A DNA stretch of 64,000 nucleotides from Coleofasciculus sp937127375 (GTDB lineage: Bacteria; Cyanobacteriota; Cyanobacteriia; Cyanobacteriales; Coleofasciculaceae). Shown here in pieces: positions 8,297 to 15,431 of this stretch. Location: assembly GCA_040218875.1 (NCBI GenBank), contig JAVJQP010000021.1; one strand, given 5' to 3'. Position 1 is the first letter of the stretch, and each line of letters opens with the position of its first letter. A program made the translations under genes and the position numbers. Below the pieces are notes generated by a model, which had not been told where the DNA came from, did not search any database, and was given only the letters and a program-made list of their open reading frames with translations.

Positions 8297-8649
8297 TTTT
8301 GGTCAGCAACACTTCACCTATTTCCAATTTGGCGAAGGTCGGGCAACTCAGCCTAATGCCTCAGCTTTATGGTAGAATTTTAATTCCCTGTGCGGTGCAT
8401 GAGGAATTATTGGATCTTAGGGCGGGGAATACTGTGATTACAGCAGTGCGATCAGCAACTTGGATGGATATTCAATCCGTACAAAATCACAGTTTGGTCA
8501 ATAATTTAAAAAAGGGTTTAAGTAGTCGGACAAAAGTTTTTGGAACTGGGCAAAGTTTTGTGAACGCAACTCTAATTTCCTTTAGGCAAAGGTTCCAATT
8601 ATTTTGGAATTCTGGGGATAGTACAGTTTATTTATGTCCGACTACTTAG
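8287..8649 (+). pseudogene. DUF3368 PIN-like toxin, truncated by a MITE
   Basis: The first 77 residues or so follow the DUF3368 pattern: 'MILVSNTSPISNLAKVGQLSLMPQLYGRILIPCAVHEEL' carries the first PIN acidic site region. The likely start is the ATG at 8293. Intact homologues are about 160 residues and continue with a 'LDAGE' motif, as in the copy at 12439-12930. Here the frame enters a 128-bp inverted-repeat element at 8520, and the last 43 residues come from that element. The second half of the PIN domain is not found after the element. The toxin is therefore probably inactive. Confidence 0.8.
8520..8647. mobile_element. TA-flanked MITE (AAGTAGTCGGACA ends), copy 1
   Basis: This 128-bp element has a perfect 13-bp terminal inverted repeat (AAGTAGTCGGACA / TGTCCGACTACTT) and a TA dinucleotide at each end, as expected for IS630/Tc1-type target duplication. 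It has no coding capacity. Related copies lie at 15874-16009 and 58997-59111. This copy interrupts the DUF3368 toxin gene. Confidence 0.85.
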
Positions 8650-8735
8650 CGATCGCTAAACCAAAAAGTTAACCGTAAAATATTGAGTCTCATTTCATTC
8701 CATTCCATTCAACCTACGGTAACAGGATGCAAAAA

Positions 8736-9635
8736 CTAATTCTGACACCAACTACAATTTAGATTACTCCAACACACCTTAGCATTTTCATGAGCTTTTT
8801 TTAATGAACCTTGATGTTCCCATTTACCTAAACTTTTGCGTACTATGTCACAAGGATATATATCGAGTTCCGGAGAAATAACTAAAAATATAATTCCTGC
8901 CAGACAATCAATATGTGTTCTGGACATTTCAAAGCCACTTGTGTCCTTATCTTCTATGATGCGACCACGTAGTTTTTCTTGTTGAAAGATATCTTTTACA
9001 ATGGGCAGATACTTAGTCTCGAACTCTCTCTTTTGATTGGTAGATAATTCTAGTTCATTGCATTTTTGCACAGCCATTAGATTAAGTCTATCAGTGTAAT
9101 TTTTGAAAAAATTAACAATATTTGGAATTTGCATATAGTTATATTTGCTAATTACAATACCTACCGATGGCGCTCTATGTCTATCCTGAACTTGGTCACA
9201 CAAATTCAAAAAGCCTTTTAATGATTTATTAAAGTCACGACGAGTTTTTTCATGTATTTTTTGATTATGCCCATCAAAGCTGACTTGCATATTTGAAATT
9301 ACATCCAAAGCACTTAACTGACTTGCTTTTTTCTTTGTAATTAATGTTGCATTTGTTACTATTGATATACCAAGACCTAGGTTTTTAATTTTTGATATCA
9401 TTTTCATGATATCTTTATGTATGAATGGCTCGCCTCCACTAATGCAAATTTCAAAAATAGACATTTTTTTTGCTTCTTCAACAATTTCATTAAATATTTC
9501 TAGTGAAATCTCAGCAGATTCTAGTGAGCTTGATTGATTAAAACAGTATTTACAATTTAAAGTACATTTATGAGTAATCTCAATGTCAAGGTGCAAAGGG
9601 GCTTGAAAATTGACAGCTTCAAAATTATGTAACAT
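8736..9635 (-). CDS. Radical SAM protein with SPASM-like C-terminus, putative RiPP-modifying enzyme
   Basis: The 299-residue enzyme has the radical SAM cluster motif CX3CX2C at Cys24, Cys28 and Cys31 (CTLNCKYC). It also has the SAM-binding 'ISGGEPF' (about 66-72), and later 'SIVTNAT' and 'QVSFDG' strands. The C-terminus has further cysteines at 244, 262, 288, 294 and 297 in the order CxxG...YPC...C...CxxC. This resembles a reduced SPASM domain that would hold auxiliary iron-sulfur clusters. Such enzymes commonly crosslink or epimerise ribosomal peptides. The gene is visibly richer in A+T than the flanks, with little HIP1, suggesting transfer. It lies 106 bp downstream of a small Trp-rich protein on the same strand. 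No transporter or peptidase gene adjoins it. The substrate assignment is inference. Confidence 0.8.
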   Translation of the reverse strand: MLHNFEAVNFQAPLHLDIEITHKCTLNCKYCFNQSSSLESAEISLEIFNEIVEEAKKMSIFEICISGGEPFIHKDIMKMISKIKNLGLGISIVTNATLITKKKASQLSALDVISNMQVSFDGHNQKIHEKTRRDFNKSLKGFLNLCDQVQDRHRAPSVGIVISKYNYMQIPNIVNFFKNYTDRLNLMAVQKCNELELSTNQKREFETKYLPIVKDIFQQEKLRGRIIEDKDTSGFEMSRTHIDCLAGIIFLVISPELDIYPCDIVRKSLGKWEHQGSLKKAHENAKVCWSNLNCSWCQN

Positions 9636-9683
9636 TTTAATTTATGCCAATTGAAATAAAACACACTTAATTGATCATGCAAT

Positions 9684-9730
9684 TAAATAAATTTTTATGG
9701 TATAAGCAAAACACCATAAAAATTTATTTA
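9684..9730 (-). terminator. Strong hairpin between small ORF and radical SAM gene
   Basis: A perfect 18-bp stem (9684-9701 with 9713-9730; core AATTTTTATGGT) with an 11-nt loop lies 11 bp past the stop codon of the 99-residue ORF and 49 bp before the radical SAM gene. The A+T-rich stem could act as a partial terminator or RNA stabiliser, giving more of the small protein than of the enzyme. Confidence 0.65.
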
Positions 9731-9741
9731 TGAATCCTTGT

Positions 9742-10041
9742 TTACTTCTTGTTACCAAGCAGTTTCTTTAAAGATACTTCATTCATAAGCCAAACTACTC
9801 CTTCTGGATCTTGTACCACATAAGTATCATCCGACTCTTTGCGCCATCTAATGCATGGTTGATTTTCTGAACCATGAAACATATTCCTTTTCCATTTACC
9901 ACCCCACTTAGACCAACTAGCACCTGATTTAGGTTCAGAATGATATACGGAAGGTAAAAGTTTTACTGATAGTGATTGAGTCAGGGATGATTGAGTGTTT
10001 TCACCTTGGTTGGTATTACTTGATACGAAATAATTCTCCAT
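9742..10041 (-). CDS. Small Trp/Lys-rich protein, candidate RiPP precursor
   Basis: The 99-residue ORF is directly upstream of the radical SAM gene and shares its strand and A+T-rich composition. The ATG has a good ribosome binding site (ACGGAG, about 8 nt away). The first 35 residues are polar and leader-like. Residues 40-53 read GASWSKWGGKWKRN, with Trp43, Trp46 and Trp50 each starting a W-x-x triplet. Trp-Ser-Lys is the triplet crosslinked Trp-to-Lys in darobactin, and W-x-x triplets are the substrate pattern of cyclophane-forming radical SAM enzymes. Against this, the Trp cluster is central, and a further 46 residues follow ('DDTYVVQDPEGVVWLMNEVSL') that look like a small folded domain. 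It could therefore be an accessory protein instead. No homologue was recognised. Confidence 0.5.
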   Translation of the reverse strand: MENYFVSSNTNQGENTQSSLTQSLSVKLLPSVYHSEPKSGASWSKWGGKWKRNMFHGSENQPCIRWRKESDDTYVVQDPEGVVWLMNEVSLKKLLGNKK

Positions 10042-10191
10042 AGCTATACTCCGTGAAAATCAATATTAACAGTATTAGGAAATCATCAGAATTGCATCTA
10101 CTATTGTTATTGTTTCACCCTAATTTTTATTTGCCAACCCCTTAAAAGTGGCATTTAGGGAAGTATTTCTGAGGGGGGTTAAAGTCAAAAA

Positions 10192-10243
10192 GTGGTAAAA
10201 TGTACGAATTTGTTGTTAAAAAGGTAAAAATGTGGTAAAATGT
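10192..10243 (+). promoter_or_regulatory. Iterated GTGGTAAAATGT motifs upstream of STAND ATPase gene
   Basis: Two exact 12-bp copies (10192-10203 and 10232-10243) and one variant (AGGTAAAAATGT at 10222-10233) lie 50-100 bp before the start codon at 10293. The exact copies are 40 bp apart, close to four helical turns. They may be binding sites for a regulator of this gene or of the divergent small ORF. No protein is implicated. Confidence 0.45.
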
Positions 10244-10292
10244 GGGGTAAGAGAAAAAATAATAATTTAAATAATAATTTAGTGGAATAGCT

Positions 10293-11672
10293 ATGGGGAT
10301 TCAGGAAGCGTTGCAGTGGATCGATCGCCTGCTTTTAACGACTACGGGAAAACACTTAGATACACTGCAACGCGCTATCTTAGAGGGAGCATGGCAAGGT
10401 AAAGGATATAAGGAAATCGCTGAAGAATACCACTGTACGAGCGATCATGTCAGGAAATCAGCGTCCGACTTATGGAAACTGCTGTCAGAACTGCTAGAAG
10501 AAGACGTAAAAAAGAAGAATGTGCGATCGCTCATCGAAAACCGAATATTCCATTCCTTTAATACTGAAGTTCAAATTGGCTCTCATATCAACCACATAAA
10601 TAATGTCTGTAGCGATTTATACAACGAGCCAAAAAACTTAGCCAATCCATCCCCCAGCAATAGCGAATCCGACACCCTACCCCGCCACGATCTCAGCCAA
10701 GCCCCCGAATACGATCGCCTCTACAACCGTCACGACGAACTCACCACCCTAAAACACTGGATACTCAGCGAACACAGCCGCATCATCACCCTCACCGGAT
10801 TATCAGGAATTGGCAAAACCGCCCTCGCCAGACAACTCGTCGAACAGATAAAAGACCACTTTACTCACATCCTCTGGTGTAACCATCGCAAATTCCCCAA
10901 CCTAGAAACCCTGCAAAACCACATCCGCCAGTTTCTCGCCGCCACCTCCACCCCGAACGCATCACTCCTAGACCATCTGAGACATCACCGCTGCTTGATC
11001 GTCTTAGACAACCTGCAAGAGGCTCTAACCCCCGGTGAATTTGTCGGAACCTACCGTCGAGAGTATCAAGGCTATGGTCAACTCATTCATGAACTCGGGA
11101 CATTCTCTCACCAAAGTTGTATTCTGCTGCTGAGTTGGGAACACCCCCTCGAAATCGCCGCCTTAGAAAGCGAAACCCGCCACTGTAAAACCCTTCCCGT
11201 TCAGGGGTCTCCTCAACTCGCTACCCAAATCCTCCGCGATCGCCAACTCAAAGACCCCAACACCTGGCCAGAACTTACTCAGCTTTATAACAACAATCCC
11301 TTGTGGCTAAACCTTACCGCTTCAACAATTCTCGATTTATTCAACGGTAGTGTTCAGCAATTCCTCTCCTATCCCACTCTCTTTTTAGGAGACTTAGAAG
11401 CCGTCCTCAAGCTCCATTACCAACGCCTTGGGAACGCCGAAAAAACCCTGCTGCACTGGTTAGCCAACCAAGACTCCCCAGTCAACCTGAACCAGAAACC
11501 CCCCAATCTCCTCTCAGATCGAGAGTTTCTCAAAGCCATCCAATCTCTCAAACGACGCAGTTTATTAGAACCCTCATCCAATTTAAGCCTACAGCCCGTC
11601 ATTCGACAATACATCCGCAGTAACTATTCAGGTGGGGAAGGCTTGACAAACGAGCCAAGAGCCGTAGCGTAG
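10293..11672 (+). CDS. STAND-class NTPase with vMAP-like N-terminal helix-turn-helix, no effector domain
   Basis: The 459 residues begin with a domain (about 1-85: 'LLTTTGKHLDTLQRAILEGAWQGKGYKEIAEEYHCTSDHV') found at the N-terminus of many cyanobacterial NACHT/NB-ARC signalling proteins. A P-loop GLSGIGKT (169-176) and Walker B CLIVLDN (234-240) follow. A winged-helix-like region comes next ('LLHWLANQDSPVNL', 'SLKRRSLLEPSSNLSLQPVIRQYI'). STAND proteins sense a trigger, oligomerise and activate a C-terminal effector or repeat sensor, often in conflict systems. Here the protein stops just after the winged-helix region. Its last 15 or so codons run to the junction with a broken DUF3368 gene on the other strand, so the C-terminal sensor or effector was probably lost by rearrangement. 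Confidence 0.75.
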   Translation: MGIQEALQWIDRLLLTTTGKHLDTLQRAILEGAWQGKGYKEIAEEYHCTSDHVRKSASDLWKLLSELLEEDVKKKNVRSLIENRIFHSFNTEVQIGSHINHINNVCSDLYNEPKNLANPSPSNSESDTLPRHDLSQAPEYDRLYNRHDELTTLKHWILSEHSRIITLTGLSGIGKTALARQLVEQIKDHFTHILWCNHRKFPNLETLQNHIRQFLAATSTPNASLLDHLRHHRCLIVLDNLQEALTPGEFVGTYRREYQGYGQLIHELGTFSHQSCILLLSWEHPLEIAALESETRHCKTLPVQGSPQLATQILRDRQLKDPNTWPELTQLYNNNPLWLNLTASTILDLFNGSVQQFLSYPTLFLGDLEAVLKLHYQRLGNAEKTLLHWLANQDSPVNLNQKPPNLLSDREFLKAIQSLKRRSLLEPSSNLSLQPVIRQYIRSNYSGGEGLTNEPRAVA

Positions 11673-11865
11673 AATTATGGACTTTAAGCCAAGCCGCTTC
11701 AATTCCATTAACAATAGTTTCAGAGTTAGGAAATCCTGATTCAACGGTTTCCGAGTAAACCGCTTGGCGAATGACTATCTCAGTAAACAGGGATTTTAAT
11801 ATATCTAAGCGGTTAACACTTGCAAAGTTAATCAAAGGCGTAGCATTACAAATGATTTTAACCAT
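11599..11865 (-). pseudogene. DUF3368 toxin remnant (N-terminal half)
   Basis: From the ATG at 11865 the frame reads 'MVKIICNATPLINFASVNRLDILKSLFTEIVI', a good DUF3368/PIN start, up to about residue 63 (AAWLKVHN). After that it runs into the 3' end of the STAND gene on the opposite strand and loses similarity. The second half of the PIN domain is absent. It is preceded, with an 8-nt overlap, by a UPF0175 antitoxin gene that carries a stop codon, so the whole pair is dead. Confidence 0.7.
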
Positions 11866-12106
11866 CCCACAATCCTAATTGAATCGCTTCGATATCCTCT
11901 GCTAAATCATCTTTGTCGTATTGCCGAACAATATGATTTTCTCCCAACAGTTTTTGAAATTACCACACAGAATAATTCAACAATCGACGGGCTTGACTAA
12001 AGGTAAATATCTGGTTTTCATAAAGTTGCATGGCAATTTGTTCCAAAACTGCCGTCTCACCTTGCTCAATTAATTCGATGGGAATTTGTATATTAATTGC
12101 TTGCAT
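11858..12106 (-). pseudogene. UPF0175 antitoxin with premature stop
   Basis: Read from the ATG at 12106, the sequence encodes an 82-codon UPF0175 protein (start MQAINIQIPIELIEQGE; core 'QIFTFSQARRLLNYSVW'; end 'DDLAEDIEAIQLGLWDG') with TAA at codon 49 (11960-11962). The family has a Glu (GAA) at this point before Phe-Gln-Lys-Leu, so one base change explains the stop. The rest of the frame is open to its own stop at 11858, overlapping the DUF3368 start. The first 22 codons and the upstream DNA are duplicated at 15718-15815. Confidence 0.75.
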
Positions 12107-12166
12107 CTACCATCACCTCATCATTTCAAAAGACATCCATTAATCACTGGGCGATCTCCACCGGAT

Positions 12167-12240
12167 AAGCTGTTCGGCATTTAAACCATAATGTCAAGAA
12201 TTGCGAGATCCTTGTAGTGCGAGCATCTTGCTCGCTACTA
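12167..12240. mobile_element. AAGCTGT-type MITE, truncated inverted copy
   Basis: It begins with AAGCTGTTCGGCATTTAAAC and continues through TAGTGCGAGCATCTTGC and GCTCGCTACTA, the reverse complement of the element at 59754-59881. The expected far end (ATTTAAATGCATGACAGCTT) is missing. It lies in the gap between two toxin-antitoxin loci. Confidence 0.65.
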
Positions 12241-12438
12241 TAGCGCTTCGCGCTGGTCTAGTTACATCGAAATGAGTTATGAAGACTCAGAGTAATGGAT
12301 TTGGCGGTATAATAATACAGAAACACAAGAATTGTTAGACCTATTAATTTTGTCGGAGTGAATTTTTCATTCCTTCCTAATGCTCTCAGTCAGGATCTGC
12401 GGAATGTAAGTTATAAGGCGATCGCCGTAAAATCAATT

Positions 12439-12930
12439 TTAATCAGGCTCTTGGGCAAGAGCTAAGATACGCTGATAAAGCTGGGGGCTGACGCGAAAAC
12501 CAGCCTCGTTGATCAGGGCATCCATAACAGGTTGAACCTGGGGGATGAGGCTTCTTTGTTTGGCAACCAGCAGAATGCCCAGAATACCAATGATAGACAG
12601 CCCTAACCGCAGAGCTTCTTGCCGTCCCAAGCGTTCATCAATCAGTAGATCATCCGCTTGTAGCTCCAGTGCCAAGGCGATCGCATTCGCTTCTCCAGCA
12701 TCCAATCCTCGTTCTTGTTGCAGTTGGTTGGCAAGTTGGGAGTGGGTGAGGGATTGGGTTTGAATCCAGCCGACTTGGAGAATGGCTGGAATGATGGGAT
12801 TGCTGGCGGCGGCTAGTTCCCTAGCCACAATGTCAGGAATAATCACCCTTTGATAAATCGCTTCTAGCAACCAAAGATGATTAACAATGGCAAGATTGGA
12901 AACAGCAGAGGTATCGCTGACAACAATCAT
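12439..12930 (-). CDS. DUF3368 PIN-like toxin (intact)
   Basis: The 163-residue protein is of the DUF3368 family, a PIN-fold group of presumed RNases. Acidic sites appear at Asp6 (VVSDTSAVSNLA), in 'IPDIVARELAAA', and in 'GLDAGEANAIALALEL' and 'DDLLIDERLGRQEALRLGL'. Compared with the two broken copies nearby, the second half is complete here. The start codon overlaps the antitoxin stop by 4 nt (ATGA type), so the two are translationally coupled. It is probably a functional toxin held by the UPF0175 partner. Confidence 0.85.
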   Translation of the reverse strand: MIVVSDTSAVSNLAIVNHLWLLEAIYQRVIIPDIVARELAAASNPIIPAILQVGWIQTQSLTHSQLANQLQQERGLDAGEANAIALALELQADDLLIDERLGRQEALRLGLSIIGILGILLVAKQRSLIPQVQPVMDALINEAGFRVSPQLYQRILALAQEPD

Positions 12931-13178
12931 AGCCAGCCGCGATCGCGCAGGTGCTGAACATCCTGTTCAAAATCTGCTACATCGTAGTGAACACAGATAC
13001 CACGCTCTGCCAGCAGCTTTTGAAAGTCCATAATATCCATCGCCGCAATTGTGCTGGCACGGCTGAGAGAAACCCGCTCTTGCTCAAATAGGGCGACAGC
13101 AATTTCCCTAAGCCAGTCCTTCTGATTAAAGGTTTCAGTTTGGCTAAGGCTATCCGGTAGATTCAGAGTAATTTGCAT
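12927..13178 (-). CDS. UPF0175 family antitoxin (intact)
   Basis: The frame is open to 13202, but the ATG at 13178 is preceded by GGGAGG at 8-nt spacing and begins the family pattern MQITLNLPDSL. The product is about 83 residues. The core 'ERVSLSRASTIAAMDIMDFQKLLAERGICVHYDVADFEQDV' closely matches the copy at 8051. It is the likely antitoxin and autorepressor of the downstream DUF3368 toxin. Confidence 0.85.
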   Translation of the reverse strand: MQITLNLPDSLSQTETFNQKDWLREIAVALFEQERVSLSRASTIAAMDIMDFQKLLAERGICVHYDVADFEQDVQHLRDRGWL

Positions 13179-13257
13179 CCGCTCACCCTCCCACGCTGAC
13201 ATTGATTTTCTGGGTCAATTTCAGGATTAGCCAGAGTTTCCCGGCTCGCGCTCCTGA

Positions 13258-13318
13258 CTCAATTATAATCCCGCCGCCGTAAACGCTGACCAATAATAGG
13301 CATGAGCAAAGGGGGGAC
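13258..13318 (-). pseudogene. CHAT-gene 3' tail fragment (direct repeat, left copy)
   Basis: On the minus strand this encodes only 'PPLLMPIIGQRLRRRDYN' and a stop, the same tail as the ORF ending at 15432. Over about 60 bp the two copies differ at only a few positions. No upstream part of a CHAT gene joins it: it directly follows the stop codon of the DUF4435 reading frame at 13321. It is one of two direct repeats flanking the AAA/DUF4435 cassette. Confidence 0.7.
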
Positions 13319-13320
13319 AT

Positions 13321-13970
13321 CTATAAACTACCAAGTCTATTGGTTAGGTAATCTCTTAAATCTGAAGGACAGGGTAGGCGGGGAGCCAGCAATTCAACGA
13401 TATTGTTGATATTGATCTGCGATCTAATTTTTAGCTTAACTTTTCCGGTTTTTACCTCTTCCTCCAGTCGGTTCAGAAACTTAATTAAACACCAGAGTTC
13501 TTGTTTTCCCCGCAACCAAACTTTTGTCGGTAAGGCTTCCAGTTCTCTGATGGTGGAGTCAATTGTCCTCGGATCGGGCTGGATCTTGACATTACAGACT
13601 CTCCCTAAGTAGAGTAGTGTTGGGTGACGAATAAGCCTTGCTGAGTTGTTATTCCCCGAGTTTCACCGAGGAGGTCATCATGATCTTTATCCACAAAAAA
13701 CATAATTCGGGGGTTGTTGGGAAATCGTTTACCTAGATAATCATAAGCATTCAACACTTCTTTTTTATTTCCCAATATAATGGTTTCCACCGATAAAGCC
13801 TTCTGTTCAGCGAATTGTTGAACATTAACTCGAATCAAGGAAGGATCATCGCGTCCCTCCAGAAAAATTGCCATCGCCTGACCCTGGGGTTGAAAACTGA
13901 GGAGAAATATATTTAATTTCGCTTGGGATGATGTCGGTGCAGCCTTCAAAGCATCCAAGAAAGATGACAT
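13321..13970 (-). pseudogene. DUF4435 (AriB-like TOPRIM) protein, frameshifted and probably internally deleted
   Basis: From the ATG at 13970, 121 codons give the DUF4435/TOPRIM start: 'AIFLEGRDDPSLI' with Glu38, then 'RIMFFVDKDHDDL' with the Asp94/96/98 cluster, then 'LFVTQHYS' where intact proteins read a 'YSIENY'-like motif. A stop follows. In a different frame the sequence continues to 13321 with 'VKIQPDPRTIDSTI', 'WLRGKQELWCLIKFLNRLEEE' and 'DLRDYLTNRLGSL', the C-terminal part of the family. The total is about 215 codons, short for DUF4435, so a central segment seems missing at the frameshift. It follows the ATPase gene by 2 nt. In PARIS systems AriB is the nuclease released by AriA; here it should be inactive. 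Confidence 0.65.
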
Positions 13971-13972
13971 TG

Positions 13973-15394
13973 TTAAATCTCCTCAATAAACTCACTGATA
14001 GAATGTGCATATTCCGCCAGTGAATTTTCAAAAACAAAAGGAGAATGAGTCACCGCAATTAAACCGGAACACTTTTCCGTATCTTTCAAGTCTTGCAGAA
14101 AACGGCGTTGCCAAGGTACAGAGATGGACAACTCCGGTTCATCAATCACCACAAAATACTTACTATAATCACTTAAGAATATATGCGAAAACAATGAAAT
14201 AATTTGCTTTTCTCCAGAGGATAAGCCCGGGATTGGTACTTCTGTCATCTCTTTATTTTTGCGCTTAACAACCAACTTGAATTCACTGGGGTTAAATTCT
14301 AACTTTTTGTTACTGAGATACTGATTGACCAAATCAACTAGCTTTCGGATTGGGCGTTCTTTTTCCTGTTGACTTTTATGAATTTCGACCAAACGAGTCA
14401 AAAAATAAGCAGTCACCCGTTGTTCTTCCAATAAAACCTGGTTAGTTTTGACATCTTCAAGGATCTGTCCCAGTTTTTGGCGATCGCCTTCTGAAAGAAT
14501 ATCCCCAATCCTAGGGAGCATCACATTGATTGTTTCCGTAAATTCCTCCGTAGACAGTTGAGATGCCTCAACATTTTTATAGTTATTCCGAATAATGTCC
14601 CCTAAGTAACTTCCAGTCAATCGATTCAGTTCAGTGCGGAAATTTTGATCCAAGTCTGACAAGGTTGAGTCAAACGCCCGAATTACATCTTCCATGCCAA
14701 ACTCAACAAGTTCGACATATCCAGCTCGTGGCTTCTTCCGATAACGATTAGTTTTAGAAAAAGGTAAAACATCATCCAAGTCTATATCAGGAAAAACATC
14801 GCTTAATTCTTTTTCAATCCTGCGATAAGTGGGCAAAAATAAGACTTGTTCTTTAGAGTTAGATTGGACAGCTTCAGCCAGTCTATCTGTAACCTTGCTT
14901 TCTTCATTTTCCTCTAAAGATACAAACCTTGGATTAATTGTAGCTATATCTCGCAATGCTTTAGGGGAAATTTCAGGGAATTTATGTTTTAATACCGTAA
15001 ATCCGTTTTTTGACAACCAGTATTCTGAGCTATGCTCGCCTAATTCATTGAGCAGATTTTCAAGTTCTTGTGCAGATAACCTCTTTTCAAAATACTTAAG
15101 AATAAACCTTTTACCGCTAGGAATCATACTACGGATCATATCTTGAGCAGCGGGTAAATCTTCTCTTTTGAGGATATATTCTTCATTGCCAATTGTAACA
15201 ATGCAGGAATGAAAGGGAAGCTGGGCTAGACGTTCCCACTGAGCCGTTAAGGTGTAATATAATAAATTAATCAGTGTACTTTTACCCGATCCATTTTCAC
15301 CAACTAGGATTAAAGTATTGTCTTGAATGGGGATATCCAAATTATAAGCGTCAAAGAGACGCTCTATCCGAATTCGTTTCAGTTCCAGAGACAT
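13973..15394 (-). CDS. AAA/ABC-class ATPase, AriA-like (PARIS-type defence)
   Basis: The 473-residue ATPase is of the overcoming-lysogenisation-defect/RecF-like group. Walker A is GENGSGKST (32-40), the signature GLSSGEKQ is at about 390-397, Walker B 'YFVVIDEPE' is at about 413-421 and the H-loop 'THSP' is at 449-452. The middle (about 50-380) is helical and variable. It lies 2 nt upstream of a DUF4435 gene, the pairing that defines PARIS (AriA ATPase sensor plus AriB TOPRIM nuclease), where AriA detects phage anti-restriction proteins and frees AriB. The gene itself looks intact although its partner is broken. Retron or Septu-like ATPases have similar motifs and are the alternative. Confidence 0.7.
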   Translation of the reverse strand: MSLELKRIRIERLFDAYNLDIPIQDNTLILVGENGSGKSTLINLLYYTLTAQWERLAQLPFHSCIVTIGNEEYILKREDLPAAQDMIRSMIPSGKRFILKYFEKRLSAQELENLLNELGEHSSEYWLSKNGFTVLKHKFPEISPKALRDIATINPRFVSLEENEESKVTDRLAEAVQSNSKEQVLFLPTYRRIEKELSDVFPDIDLDDVLPFSKTNRYRKKPRAGYVELVEFGMEDVIRAFDSTLSDLDQNFRTELNRLTGSYLGDIIRNNYKNVEASQLSTEEFTETINVMLPRIGDILSEGDRQKLGQILEDVKTNQVLLEEQRVTAYFLTRLVEIHKSQQEKERPIRKLVDLVNQYLSNKKLEFNPSEFKLVVKRKNKEMTEVPIPGLSSGEKQIISLFSHIFLSDYSKYFVVIDEPELSISVPWQRRFLQDLKDTEKCSGLIAVTHSPFVFENSLAEYAHSISEFIEEI

Positions 15395-15431
15395 TTAATT
15401 TATCAAATCACTTTAGCAATCATCTTGACGG

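Noticed and set aside
13605..13970. A complete short protein of 121 residues
   Set aside because: The family's C-terminal part continues in another frame down to 13321, so this is one broken gene rather than a short intact one.
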